Assembly (NCBI RefSeq): GCF_014805625.2
Contig: NW_023998439.1
Coordinates: forward strand, 96,726 to 160,725
Length of the DNA: 64,000 nucleotides
Direction of reading: 5' to 3'
Origin: Glossina fuscipes
Lineage: Eukaryota > Arthropoda > Insecta > Diptera > Glossinidae
Position 1 is the stretch's first letter, and every line of letters starts with the position of its first letter. The notes under the pieces were generated by a model, which did not search any database, was not told the DNA's origin, and saw nothing but the letters and a program-made list of their open reading frames with translations. The position numbers and the translations under genes are program-made. Below are positions 35,376-48,912 of this stretch, piece after piece.

Positions 35376-36053
35376 TCGTTGCATGCTGCCGTGCTCACGA
35401 TCAGCGGTCGCGAACTATGGAGAATATTTTCTCAAAATTATTATATAATCATTTGTCCAATAAACCATTACATTTAGTTTCATGTAAAAAATTAATGAAA
35501 TATTGAATGGATGTTGAATTCGCTAGTATTTGTGTCTCTTTAAGCTAGGTAACAGGCCAGGCTAAGTGGAGGAACTTTATTGTGTCGACAATCCCTGCCA
35601 CGTCATAAAATATCTGTTATGCTCGTTGTTGCCATCAGTTTTAGGATTCTTATAAATCCCGTCAAGCACCGTACAGTGCCTTATGTTACGAAGCGTTCAC
35701 AAACACCTAATGTCTAAATCTGCAGATAGTCTTGCAAAGTGGAAGCATTCGTGCAGCATACATCATCCCTGAGATTTATTAATAGTTTGACAAGCGTTTA
35801 AGTGGAACGAAGTGTAGCTTAACGAAAACGCTTTACTTCAAGTTATTCGCATATCAAGCGAAAGTATTTCTTTTTTTGTTTTCAGATCCATCTATCATGA
35901 GATCCCATTATCGCGACAATGCTATTTTCGAAGATATCTCCGAAACCGCGCCTCAGAAACTGAATTTTTAAAACATAAAAAAAAAAATGTTTTAAATATT
36001 ATTAAAAAGTTGCGCTTTTATATGCTTAAAAGTTTGAAATGAATAATCTTTTT

Positions 36054-36054
<1 letters not shown>

Positions 36055-36101
<47 letters not shown>

Positions 36102-36107
36102 TTCTCT
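36055..36107. repeat. (TC)n microsatellite
   Basis: Pure CT dinucleotide run interrupted by two TTT near its right end. Confidence 0.95.
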
Positions 36108-36747
36108 GAAGAAAAAAAGAAAAAATTTGTTTTTCTTTGTACCCCTCGAAACTAATGTAACACTTATAGGGAAGAGTATGCGATTAAGTTAAACTTTTTG
36201 TGAAATGTAAAGATTATTTGCGGACAAAACTGTATAGTAAAAGTATAAATATATATGCAGCAAGAGAAAGGGAAACAGATATATGATATCGTATTTCGAT
36301 AAAGCTTTCAAAAGTGAGTGGTTGCGCTGTCCTTTGCAATTTTACGCAAGTACTTAAGGTGACATAATTACTTATATCAAAACTCCGGTTTAACATGTTT
36401 AACAACAAGTGTAATATGTAAAAAAAAAAAACATTTTAAATAAGTAAACATTTAACCAAACCAATGTAACTGTTGTGGTGTGTGTGTGAAAGGAGAGGGA
36501 CTTTTAAATGTTAATGAGAAATATTACGAAAATTGTATTGTATTTCTGTTCCCAAAAATGAGAAAATTTAATATGTACGCGTGGTTGCACCTTGACCAAT
36601 TAGCTTAACAATACTCGTCGCGTAATTAGTCCATGTTAACATATTCCGAACACGTCTGTAAACATATGCATCTCTAACATGTACTCGTAAAGACCTTCAA
36701 TATGTGTCTCTCTTCCTTTTCTGAGCACATGTTAGTGGAGCATTTAA

Positions 36748-36749
<2 letters not shown>

Positions 36750-36779
<30 letters not shown>
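36750..36779. repeat. T30 homopolymer
   Basis: Thirty consecutive T. It could be the tail of a minus-strand retroposed sequence, but no body was recognised next to it. Confidence 0.9.
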
Positions 36780-36782
<3 letters not shown>

Positions 36783-37622
36783 TACGCTTGAAATTAATTT
36801 AAATTGATAATTTTATATTTAATATGCAGAAGATTTTCAATTATGACACTTGATGTGAAAATTATCTTAAATTCGGTGTAAATTAATTCTGCGAAATATT
36901 ATTGAATATGAGATAAAAACGATTTCTAATTAATATAAAATTGAAATTTAAGATAATTAGTAAATACACAAATCAAACTTTAGGCTAAAATTGAAAATAA
37001 TTTAAATATAAAATAAGGCAAATAATTAATTCATGCAAAATAGAATAGAGAATAGAGCAACTGTTTACCATTCGACCGTAAGACCGTTGCCTTAGTTGTC
37101 CACGGTACAAATACACATGCAAACAAAATCATCTGCGTGGGTAAACTCTATACGTTTGCGAAAGCTGGGTCGCAATAAATTATTACTTTATTGTTAAAGT
37201 TGACGGCGAGTGTGAAGAGTTCGCAATAACATTGATATCTAGTGTCAATCTCTTTAAATCATATGTATGCCGGAAAGTTGATGCATTTAATTAGAAAAAT
37301 CTCCATGATTTTTATCAAATGATTTATCAATACAATCGATGTAGTCGCGTATCAACTTTGTTGATATTAATGTCAATAATTAAGTAGATAAAGGTAGTTT
37401 TCCTCTATTAACTGTTAATAATCTCTTTAAAGATATTGATCATTTTTGTAATGGTAAATGTAAAAGTAATTTTAAATCGAGTTTACGAGAGGGAGGAGAG
37501 GACTGTCATCTGCTCATATAAATACGTTTGTTCACAGAAACATTGAGTGGTAAATGCTGACGGCAATGATAACTAAATTAATTCCAAATCTTTTCATGTG
37601 CGGTTCGCTTAACTGATTGCAG

Positions 37623-38415
37623 TATACAGAGTTTGTTCCAAAACAAAGTGCACTTTTTAAATTTCATGGTGCACGTGGCGCCAACATGTTGATATTACTA
37701 GCCATTTTGCATTTTTCGTCCGTTTTTTGACAGATATAAAAGTTTAAAATGTGTTGGTGCACTTGGCGATTTTTTGCGCCCGAAAAAAGTCGACTAAAGA
37801 AACTGTATTAAATTTGAAGTAAAAAGTAAAATAATATGCTCCAACTAGGATCGAATGTTGACTGTGGCATTTGGCGATCTTACTTTGATCAAAAAAAAAA
37901 ATACCTATAAGGAGTGCAAACTCTTCGCAGAAGGCCGAGAAGATGTTAATGACGATGACCGCTCTGGATGAAAACGATGAGGCAGTGTAGAAAATTGTTG
38001 AGAAGAATCATCGAATCGCGACAAGAGAAGCTGCTGAGGATGTCGGCATATCGGTTGTTTCAAGCTATGCAATTTTTTCGGATGTTTTAGGCATTAAACG
38101 TGTGGCAACGAACTTCGGAAAATGCGCCAATGCAGGTGGCGTTGCTTGTTCGAAATTATAGCTCAGCCAGCCTCGTAGTCACCATCTGCGACTTTTCCTG
38201 TTCCCCATGAAAGGGCGGACTTTTTCCACGATTGAATAGATAAAGACCAAACCAAAATGTGCATATCAGAGATGCTTCGAGGATGGAAAAAAGCACTTTC
38301 AAAATTATATTCTATCTGAGGGTCATTACTTTGAAGGGGATGAAAGAGTCATTGATGAATAAATATTGTTCGAAAGAAATAAAAATTCCCCTTTTTTTTT
38401 AACGCACTGCTTATA
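37623..38415 (+). mobile_element. Internally deleted mariner element
   Basis: The left end TATACAGAGTTTGTTCC and right end TTTTAACGCACTGCTTATA resemble mariner termini next to TA target sites. Inside, LFAEGREDVNDDDRSG matches the mariner HTH-linker region (REGREDVxDDxRSG). KNHRIATREAAEDVGIS and IFSDVLGIKRVA follow. The coding then jumps to a C-terminal part with FLFP.KGRTFSTIE, RCFEDGKKH and LSEGHYFEGDE. The catalytic centre between them is missing and stops and frameshifts are present. At about 0.8 kb versus the usual 1.3 kb it is a dead, internally deleted copy. Confidence 0.8.
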
Positions 38416-40394
38416 CTCGGGTTAATAGATTTGCTCTGTTACAGTAGTTAATGGTAAAAGGGAATTTTATTTATCGATTGTAAGAAAGCAGTCAGGTTTC
38501 TTTCCAATTGCTACAAGCTTTATAATAAGAAATTCCGATTATCAAAACGTATGTGGTGATGAACAACTAATAAATGTTAATATATGAAGGATACATTAGG
38601 CAACAGCGAAGAGCAGGAATAGATAGACTTGGCGTGTAAGTAAGCTCTTCCAACGTTAGAATGAACAATGAGTTTCTCTAATTTCGCAAATTTCTGATGA
38701 ACGAGTAACCGAAATGTCCATAACAAAACGACTTACGAGTTTTGCCAATTTTCGTGAGAAACCTTATTGGGATGGGGTCCAATGTGATTCGATCGATATG
38801 GATAGAAAGCAAGTTCACAAAAACTTAATATACCACAATAGTGCAGAGTACATAAACTTGTTATGAAAGGAGTCGGGATCTTACACAGCTGCTAACCTAA
38901 TAAATGTGTTTCGTTCTAATCCCTAGAGCGAACTAATTTTTGATAGAGTTATGGAGAGAACTAACGATTGGTTTCACATATACTTCACAATAAGAATCTT
39001 ATATGGTACGAAGATTTGAAATTCTTGGCCCGACACCATACCGAAAAAATTGATACCAGTACAAATAGCATGAGCTACAATTAAGGAGTAGTTTTTAATA
39101 TTTTATTTATTTATTTAATTGTTTAATTGTGAAATCTAAACAATATAATAATAATAGAATATAAATAGACAGCGGATAGAATAACTCATTTGTGATATTG
39201 AGAAATTGGCAAATATATGTGTATGGGTAAGCAAATAAAATTAATAAATATACAAATAAAATACACAAATTAATTCAAGATAAATATAATAAACTGAATA
39301 ATAAAAAATGTTTTCATATATGCCTGCTACTTGGACTTTTTTCGTACACGCACACTTTTATATATGCAAGCCATAACCCATAGTCACTTAAAAACACAAC
39401 AGAATTGTGTGCAAACGTTTGAAAGAATGCGTCGTCATATCAAGAAACTATTAATGGAATCATGACAATGGGAGAGCAAGCATAGAAATGGCTGCTAATT
39501 AACAGCGTTGCTACTGTTATTGATAACAGGTACACGTTGCCCAAGTCCGCAAGTATCTCGCAATCTCAAAACAACAACAACACGTAATTGGGAAGATTTA
39601 CATTAAATTAGGTCAACAGTCCTGCAGTCTGCCATACGAATTCTTACAATTACCGATCAAGTTTACGAGCTTCAACATAATACGTTCATATCTGCGTACG
39701 TTTGATAAAAAACCTGTCTGTGCATTAACAATCTCAGATATTGTAAGAACCACACAAACAAGCCGTGGTGGCCGTAAGAGCTTAAAAGTTAAAAACTAAA
39801 AATTTGTGCATTTATTGAAGAGAAAGCTTGTAAATTTATTTAATGCGGTATTTTGTTGTATGTTGTATGCAATGCATGCGCAGGGTTACAAGTAATTTTT
39901 GCTACCATGCAAAATAAATTCATTTAATTAATCAAGATATTTAAGATGTTGCTTAATTGTTGTGTAAAGGATTGACAAAAAAAAAAAAATTATTACTGCA
40001 AGAGCAATGCAATTTTGATCTTTTAATGGGTCAATGATGGACAAAATTATACTTTTCGAAACAACAAAATATGAGTTTGCCAGCAAAGATAGTCAGTGAT
40101 AGAATATCGAGGATATGAACTTTTGTGAAAGTTCATGAAAAATATTCCTTTAGAGTTAAGATGATACCTTATAGCTGATAGCATATTTGCAAAATATTTT
40201 TATACATAAACTTGAACTTATGTAATTTCGCACTTAATACATAATAGCTGCAACAAAGAATTTATTTCATTCAATTATTTTAAATTTGAAGTTCAAATTT
40301 GTGGTATGGAATTTAACAATGTAATCTGAGCGGTGCGGCGGATATTTTTGCATTTGAAAACATATCTTTAAAATGTTATTTCATGTAATTGCCA
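38416..40394. other. Non-coding AT-rich stretch
   Basis: No gene recognised. Very AT-rich between 39100 and 39340. The sequence near 38760-38800 slightly resembles parts of the dispersed repeats but is too short to call. Confidence 0.4.
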
Positions 40395-40494
40395 NNNNNN
40401 NNNNNNNNNNNNNNNNNNNNNNNNNNNNNNNNNNNNNNNNNNNNNNNNNNNNNNNNNNNNNNNNNNNNNNNNNNNNNNNNNNNNNNNNNNNNNN
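40395..40494. other. Assembly gap of exactly 100 N
   Basis: One hundred consecutive N. The round number suggests a placeholder gap of unknown size. The right flank is a (CA)n run (40495-40518), so the gap probably lies in or next to a repeat. Open frames running through it are meaningless. Confidence 0.98.
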
Positions 40495-41080
40495 CCACAC
40501 ACACACACACACACACACAAGAGATTAGATTGCATTTGCATATGCATAGAGGTATATATTTCTTTGATATGCTTAGATTCTGTATGTGTAGGCGTCTGTC
40601 CGTCCACTATAGTCGCGCTAACGTCTGCGAAAATCTGTTTAGCAAATCAGACTTCAATTTTTTTTTACAAACTCCTAAAGTAAGGAGTCAATCAATGCAT
40701 TGTTCCATTAAATTAAAAACTATTGATCAGTTTTACGGAATGTGGTTCAAGCCGCTTAAAATATTTGTTATTTTCTCACTTTTGATTGAAGAAGAAAGAA
40801 AATGTGTAGTAATGATGTCAACCATTTTTTTATACCGAGAAAAGTCGATATGATATATAAACATATTTATTTTGAATCTTGTCCCAACAATCTGTTTATT
40901 ACGAAATACGAAAATTTAAGGGAAAATAGAGAGACTTCATGCAGGTTCGTCTACTACCTAGTAGACTAGATAGATGATAGAGCAGCCTCTTCAATAGACA
41001 ATATTTAGAAACAATTTAAGAACAATTTTCTTTGTATCTTGCGCCACGTCTACTACAAGCGGATATCAAGCGCATATGTG
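40495..41080. other. (CA)n at the gap edge, then non-coding DNA
   Basis: (CA)n occupies 40495-40518. A (GTCY)n-like TCTGTCCGTCC at about 40595 may be a fragment of the dispersed repeat. Nothing else is recognised. Confidence 0.45.
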
Positions 41081-41390
41081 TGCGCACGCGCTTCCAGATT
41101 AACACAGTGATTATTATACTGATCAATGAAAAATCACTTTGTGAATCGATTTAAACATGTCTACCCATCTGTCCTTTTGTCTTCTTTTCTTATGTTCAAC
41201 CTACAGGTCGCAAATTTTTCAGATACTTCGATAAAATTTACTAAATTTGGAAATTTCAACATTTTTTGGCCCATGGATCAACGCTATAGACCACTTGCCA
41301 TATAACGCCGTATTTTGAAAAGTTCTTACATGAACAACACTTATTAAGTAAGGTGCGGTAGTGTATTCAATGGTATGCTGTAAACTATTA
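41081..41390 (+). repeat. Mini-me-like dispersed repeat (subtype A), decayed copy
   Basis: Blocks: GTGAATCGATTTAAACATGT, CTACCCATCTGTCC, TTATGTTCAACCTACAGGTC, CTTGCCATATAACGCCGTAT, GAAAAGTTCTTACATGAACA, GGTGCGGTAGTGTATTCAATGG. Order and spacing match the 12178 copy. Confidence 0.65.
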
Positions 41391-43194
41391 TAGTGTTCTG
41401 ACTTATTTCTGAATTAAGATTTATTTGGAACATTTCGACATTTGAATTGCATTTTCACCAGAACAATCTAGATATGAGTGGAAAACAGTTTCAATCCAAT
41501 ACCAACTCAAATATTGAGAGAAATCTTTTAGAGAACTAATTATCCGAGATTTATTTTTTGCTGAGTATCATATTTTATTTTATTGTTCTTAATTATAAAT
41601 TTAAAAGCAATTTCTATACAGCATATATGCGTGTTAGTATAAAAGCACTATGAGATGAGAAAGTGTGAAAACTGTTTTGAAACAAATATGCGATGCAATC
41701 CTTTTCAAATGTACATATACATTTCACATAATTAGCGAGAATATATTGTTTATATATTATTTGGGAAACTTTTAGTGTTTACTAATATTCATGCTTTTTT
41801 TCTATAAATAGTATTCGGGGAGAGGAGAAATGATATAATATTTGAAAAATTTATATGAGTTGTACATGTTATGTAAATTATTGAGTAAACGGAATATTTC
41901 ATTAGTTAGAAAAACTTTTAATTTCAACTAATTAATATATTTTGCACTCCTTTCCACCAATAATACTTAGATCAAGGGCAATTAGCGATACTAAAATAAT
42001 TTCATATTATATATGTGTTATTATATATGTTATAATATTGTCTGTTGATTTAACACTCTGTTGATACATTTTAGCAAAAGACTAATTATTGAAATAGTTT
42101 TTGGGCTGATGAAAAACGTTACAATAGTATTTATAGTCAACATTTTAGAAAATCAATTTTTTTTTTAACGGCCCAAAGGGGAAAGCGGCTCTAGATTTTT
42201 CGGAAAAAATGTACCTTTTCTTATTGAATTAATAGATGGTTGGAACGTTCTAGAGGAATGGAAAAAAATCTTCATTACTTTTAAGATAATTTTGTGCGTT
42301 TTTCTTGAACTGTCGAGAGAACCCCACACGGGTGAAATAATTTTCCAAACTTCCCAAATTTTGCTCTCTACTTTCGTCTTCGCCTTAAAGTGGGATTAGA
42401 ACATTTAGTTATCTCGCTGTAACGCCTAAAAACTATGCATTAAGTAAATTTTTTAAAATGTCTCATGGTTCGATTGCCTCTCTTTAATCCTTTTGTCAAT
42501 CAGCAGATTAAATGATACATTTTTTAAATCGCGGAAAAACGCGTATAACTAATTGGTTTCGCATGAAGTGAGCCAGAAGCCGACCGAACCCGAACTCCAG
42601 TACAAGTCTTCTTTTGTTCACTTCTTCTTCTTACTTAGGTAATAAAAAATGCACCTTTTTTTATTTATATTGTGCATAATTCATGTGTGTATGCATAAAT
42701 TTTATATTTTCATTGCATATGTTTATACATCTTCCTTCATTTTACTTAAAAAAAAAAAAAAAGCACACAAAAAAAAAGAAAAAAAAAAAACAATGAAAGA
42801 ACAGCTCGTGTACAGTTTTTGCCATCCCGCATTTTTCAAAGTTAAATAGTGCATACATTCTTCTTTTTCCCTTTTTTTTTTTTGCTGCCATGAATAAAAA
42901 GAGTATAAGGGGGAGAAAATTTCATTGCTCGTATTCTTTAAGGACTGAAGAAATTTAAGCTTACGATTATGATATGATATTTGATAAGCGCCGAGGAGAA
43001 ACTTTTTCACCATTCTTTCGTTTTGCAAGACTTTTTGCGTTCAGTCGTTGGCTTTTCAGTTATAAATAAATCATAAATTTAAGTGCCATAATATATTTGA
43101 CATGAAATTTTCGACATGCATTGTTTATCACTAAGGGTCAAGGCGAAAATTTATCAAGAATTATGATCAAAACGAAAGAGCAAAAAAATCATAT
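41391..43194. other. Non-coding AT-rich stretch
   Basis: No gene recognised. The short open stretches at 42649-42849 (plus) and 42723-43028 (minus) overlap on A/T homopolymers and are judged to be chance. Confidence 0.45.
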
Positions 43195-43565
43195 TCACCT
43201 GGGGCCGAATCTATTATACCCATCCTCGTTTTTCCAAAAAAAAAAAAAACAAAAACAAAAACAAAAATAGAAAAACTACATTTTCTTATTGTATAACTTT
43301 GATTGGGCGTGGCTAGTTTTTCCCATTTTCTTACAATCAAAGTGGAATTTTATATCGTGTGTCTGAAGCAAATATCTCTACTTTTGCATTCACGCATATG
43401 CCTATCATAGCAATTAGCAGTCAGATGGAGAAACGGACTGACAAAAATTAGGACTTGGAACGATACACATTTCACACTAATGAATAATATGTGGTCATTA
43501 TGTGATCTCTGAAAACTTCCTTTTTGGTGTTGCAGACATTTTGACAAAATGAATATACCCCTCAT
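43195..43565 (-). repeat. Mini-me-like dispersed repeat (subtype C), inverted
   Basis: Read on the minus strand: GGGTATATTCATTTTGTCAA, GTCTGCAACACCAAAAAGGA, TTTTTGTCAGTCCGTTTC, then AACTAGCCACGCCCAATC and an end GATGGGTATAATAGATTCGG. It shares the TATTCATTTTGTCAAAA block and the ATTCGG end with the 28.4 kb copy. Confidence 0.6.
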
Positions 43566-43939
43566 CGTTCGGTAATGGATGTAAAAAATGAATTATTTAC
43601 AAACATTGCCATAAGGAAATGCCAAGAGATGTACAAGCATCGAATAATTGAAATAATGTTTCAATCTTCATTTGTAACTGTTTACTACCAGGAAAATAAT
43701 AGACATCTTCATATAAACTTCAATTCGACAAGTATCATTCCCTGTTTACTCCATATGCGAATAGCATTAACTTTGCCTCTGTAGAAAATATAAATATAAG
43801 TTTACATAAAACTACAATTTTCCGTTAAGCTTCACTCTCCGAAAACTCTTTCTTCTTTCATTTTAGAGTAAAATTGAATTAATTTGCTCTATGAAGGCCA
43901 CATTTTTCTTAAAGAGATATTATCAATATAAATATTCAC
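43566..43939. other. Short non-coding stretch
   Basis: No gene recognised. One 69-codon open stretch on the plus strand has no recognisable domain. Confidence 0.4.
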
Positions 43940-44575
43940 CACTGTAGATAGGGGATTATACTCATTTTATTTAGCTTAAAATTCCGAGTTAATTTAGCCA
44001 TGTCCGTCCGTCTTATGTTGTATGTTGTTGGCACACTCCTGATCTCTAAAAATTGAAACAACATCTTCAAATTTGGTAGAAACATTGGAAGATTGGTATT
44101 GAAAATGGGCCAAATTGGTCCCAGCAAAAGTGCGCAATGGGATGTAAACTGAAAGCAACTCAGTTTTTTTTAGCAAAAATTTTTGGATTTTTGCTCGTTA
44201 TTCGGAAATTATTAAAGTTAAAACGCTGAAATTTTCCACATTTGCTTTGCTCTATGATACTTTACTCTCTAGGTCCAAAAATAGAATCAATCGGTTGTGT
44301 CCATACAAAGTTAAGAATAATTAAATTTCATTATTTTCACGTTTTTCCGGTTTAATGCTCATTTATCATAAGGCAAACAAGATAAAACGTTTAAAACTAT
44401 GCTGTGGGTAAATTTTAGAATGAATACGGTCGACACTGCGGTTAATTTTTTTTTAATAATACCAGCGATATGGCTATCAAATAAAAGAACTTAGACAGCA
44501 CAAGGCGAAAAACATAATGGTGGGTATGCGAGATACGACTCCCGCCGAATATAACTTTATTACTTGTCTTTTTAT
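43940..44575 (+). repeat. Mini-me-like dispersed repeat (subtype B)
   Basis: Blocks: GGGGATTATACTCATTTTAT, TTTAGCCATGTCCGTCCGTC, AAATTTGGTAGAAACATTGG, GGTATTGAAAATGGGCCAAA, CGTTATTCGGAAATTATTAA, AGCGATATGGCTATCAAATA, and an end GGTGGGTATGCGAGATACGA followed by CCGCCGAATATAAC and TTACTTGTC. It pairs block for block with the inverted copy at 16745-17447. Confidence 0.7.
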
Positions 44576-47500
44576 GCAAACCTTTTTTTTTTTTTTTTTT
44601 TAAGAGACAAAGTGTTCCCAATACAGCTCTAGCTTTCTTTCTGCATCTTCCATAATTTTTATTTTGTCCATCACCCCTTCCTTTGTAACAAGACCTTTTG
44701 TTTGTTTACTACTAAAGTGTTTGTCTTCATTCCTATAGGTAAACCTTCGTATTATTTACAAATTTTGGATATTTCACATAAATTGAAGCCTTGCATGGAA
44801 TGCGACGAAAACATCACTAGTATGAAAACTTACGGTCGAATACTGATGTTGTCGCTGTTCAGTAACGTTAAGAGAAACCAAAACATTTTCTCGTCATAGC
44901 TTTGGAAATTTTGAAGCAAATTTGCGGTTCACGACAAAAGCTCCCTATATCAATTTTGTTATAGAACAAAGTTGTTAAGGCAAGAAGACCACAAACAAAA
45001 ATATTTCTTGCGACTTATGCGACCTCATTGTGATGTCGCTCATGGGGCGGCTGCGGTAATTTAATTTTTTACATGCAACCACTAACGTAATACAAGAATT
45101 TTTCATGCCTTTTAAATAACAAAGCAACTTTTCTCTCGATACTTAGTTGCTAAGAGATGGCATTATTTTTTGAAATGATTTATTTAGCTTTCCTGATTTC
45201 CAAATCACGTTTTCACGCTTACTTCTATTCAATAGAGCCGCAGCAACGGATCCACGGTACGTTTCACTCTACGTTCTCTATTGCAATTGATAAAAAATAA
45301 AAGTAGAACCAAGCCGTTGGAAGTGCGAGTCTATCGTTCAAAGCTATCGATTCAAAGGTATTATGCAATATGTAGCACACTACTTAACCTTACGCTTACA
45401 GCTTTCATTGTTATTATATGCCCGGAAACCACAGATGTCCCAAGACCACAGATGCCTGACATTTCGAAATGTACGTAAGACAACGTCACAAATTTCACCA
45501 GTAAATGCTGCGTACCCAGAGAAAGCCTGCATCTGTTGCGCCTGTATTGTAAAATTTTTTGGAAATATTATGCACTGATACATAGTTGCATTCAGTCTAT
45601 ATGGTTGTGTGGCAACGCAAACAGCTAAGCTAGAGTTGGAAAACTGAACTGTGGAGATTTGCAGATAGATTGAGCCCGAGTGATTCCATTACGAAAGGAA
45701 TAAAAGAATAATTTTTCACTTCTTTTCATTTTAACTCCAATAATTAGGCTAACGAACATATTATCGGCGATATCACAGTGAGGTCATAAGCCACAAGGAA
45801 TTTTATTGTCTGTGCTTTCCGCGACTTAACAAGCATAGAAATTGATGTGCTTCACGGCTTCGGAATAGCAAAATTGACAAAAGATAATAGCAGGAAAATA
45901 CTTTGTTCCCTCTTACGTCTAACGACCGGTCGCAACGTCAGCATATAACTGGCGAAGGTGTCAATTTATCTCAAACTATCCAGTGTATAAAATACATAAA
46001 TATCTATAAAATATAAAGATGATAAAGCACCTACACGCTAACATAAATATAAAGATAAGTATTAAACAAACTTTTATATGTATATGTGTAGGGGGGGGGG
46101 GAAAAAACAAAGATGAAATTTCGATGCAAAAAATGAGAGTTCATGTCTCTTTATGCTTGCTATGCTATGTTAATGGACGATTTCTCTCTTAAGTATTTCA
46201 GAGCAAAGATAAGAGTTTCCGCACTTGATTACTTTATCCAATGGAAAGAGAAAGGATTTCAACGTTAGTTACGTACTTTCAGTAAATGCATTTTATCCGT
46301 AATGAATCGGATTTAAGCTGGCTAGCAGGTTGGCTGACAAAAAGTCATAACAGTAACCTCGGTAAGATAAATGCGACATTATCAACAATATATTAGTTTA
46401 CCGCAGCACAAGGTACGTGAAACAAATAAACGCAATAAAATGTAAATGGCTTTCAAGAATATTTATTAAACAAAAATGATAAATATTTTTTGTAGAGAAA
46501 TATAAAAACAAAAAAAAACAAAAAAAAAAAAACACAAAAAGAATTAAACAGAATTAAGAAGAAGAAGAAGAAGAAAAGAAAAAAAGCAATATCTACGCGG
46601 GTACGCAGGAATACGAAAAAAAAAAAATTTCGAAAAAAATTTTGTTAAAAAAAATTTTTGAAAAAATTAAAAAAAGAATCATTTATGCGAATTTCGATTA
46701 AAAAAAAATTCTTTTAGTAAAAATCATATGCTACTTGATAAAGAACGTGGATTGTGTGAAAAAAAGTACGATTTTTTTTTTTTTTTTTTTTGTACCGCGA
46801 AGTAAAAAATAATGTGATTGATGGCTTACATATTTAATGCTTAACGATTCAAAGTAAGGCGTTTTCACATAGTTGAGCTTACGCGCGCCTTTACTCAATA
46901 TACATGCATATATATATATATATATATATATATAAATTTATGTCATTCACATCACATATCTTCTATGTGGCCGCGTGTGTGTGTAAAGGATACGATTTTT
47001 TCTCTCTGACTTTGTGTAAATATATTATATATAGAAAATGTGTAGCAATAAAGTTTAGTCTCTTGTAATTATTGCTGCATATCAAGGGTCGCATATACAG
47101 TAATGTGCTGCTCTTGATAACACTCTTTTTTTTTCACTAAAAACATTTGTGTTTATATTACGCGACACTTTTTTACAGTTCATCTACTTGATGATGACTA
47201 TTTTCAATAGTGTTGAGTGCGAGTGAAGTGCAGTTGTACAAGTGTAGTGCATATGTAAATACACTTACGTATGCGTGCATACACGCAACCACATTCTTAA
47301 TTGTTGTTTACATATCTGCTGTTATTGAGTAATTTGATATATAGACTTCCTTATCTATGGCATACAAGTTAAATAAAGAAGGAAGAAGAAGAGAGAGCAT
47401 CGTATGATCACATATAGTATGCGATTTCCATGTGATCTCCGGAAAACACCTATACATTTTGTATTCGAACAATACAAAGAAAACGAACGATTTTTCCATA

Positions 47501-48912
47501 CTTAGCGAAAGGATTTAGTGTAAGTAAGTGTAAGTGTACAGTGTATAGTTTCTTATTTTCCTGTTTACGTTCTTTTTTCCTTCTATTTGGGCTTATAGAG
47601 AGATATAGGTTATACTATAAACACGTACAAGCAACTTTGAAGCATACATGCACCTTTAACATACATATTAAATTATTGTTGTCAGTTCAAGGATTTCTGC
47701 AGAGTTTTGATTTATATGCAAAAGTTTCATTATGAATTCATATAAATTAACAAACGATTCCTGAAATTTATAAGAAAACTTAAAATATGATATTCATTGC
47801 AATCTTGTGCTTGCATGCGCACATCTCCTGAACATATATACCCAAGTTTTGTAAAATATATAGTTTTGAAAAGTTTGTAATAACCCAAAGACGAGAAATT
47901 TTTTTAACACAATTACATTTTAACTCACTACAGCCAAGACCCTGCTGGCATAAACTTCTGCAGAGGTGGAGATTTTTTCCAGAGTATTTTGAGATATACG
48001 CTGGCTATGTGTAAGACTTGTCTTGATGAACATCTGTCATAAGCAACGAATGAGAGAATTAATTACATTCATGAGAATGGTTTTCACGCTCTTTTCGTTC
48101 TTTTCAAAAAGTATTTTGTATGAAAATTCTTAGGCGTTAAGAAGACATCTCTATATGCCAAGCTTGAGCTTGAAGAGAAAAGCAAATTAAAAAAAAAAAA
48201 GGGCAGATTTTAAGTTTTCGTAAAGACTTTGGGGGAAGTTCGAAAAGTGGATGATGGAGGGATGGAATGTCACAAAACGGCCTTCGAATAATGAGTTTAT
48301 TAAAATTATATTTCAGCGATGTGTCAAAGTTCGATGTGTTTGTGGGAACCGAAAACTTGTCATTCAATTTTTTTCATTTATTACTTGTTTAATTATAATA
48401 ATTTATTAATAATAAAATGTGTAACATAGAGACACATTACAGATTCTAGCAAACAGGTAAACAACAACAAATTGCCCTTTTTCCCTCAATTTGGATTCGA
48501 GTTAACTTTCTATTTACACTTATTTGCTTCTTTAGCCTAAGACAAAATAAGTGCAAAGTAATTCAGAAAATTTCAGAAAATTCCAAGAAAATTGCAAAAC
48601 TCCACTTGCCTTCGGGATAGTTTGAAAGTGCAATTTAAGTTGAAAAATCCTTGGAACCGTACAATTGATTGTGCAAAAACAAAGCATGTGCAGCTTGAAG
48701 TAACTCTTTTTAAATGCATATTTAATGCAAGAAATATGAATTTCGCTTAAAGAGGAATTTACATACATATTGCATAGAGGTAGCCTTTGATGCTTTCTTT
48801 TTGCTGTTGCGACATTGTAAATGCATGTTATGCATTTTAGGAAAAAAAAGTTTTTTTTTTTTTTTGTTTTTTTCAAGTTATACCTTTTAAAGATGTTTGT
48901 GAGTAAGTGGTT
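44576..48912. other. Non-coding AT-rich stretch
   Basis: No gene recognised. Contains a run of 11 G at 46091-46101, an A-rich zone at 46505-46720, and a (TA)n run at 46909-46935. A plus-strand open stretch at 45281-45478 ends with a hydrophobic segment followed by CPETTDVPRPQMPDISKC. It looks protein-like but is not recognised. Confidence 0.4.

Larger units (their letters stand above)
35376..37622. other. Non-coding AT-rich stretch with (TC)n and T30
   Basis: No gene recognised. Holds the (TC)n microsatellite and a 30-nt T homopolymer listed separately. Confidence 0.45.

Noticed and set aside
40368..40853. Open frames spanning the gap
   Set aside because: They contain the 100 N, so continuity is not known.
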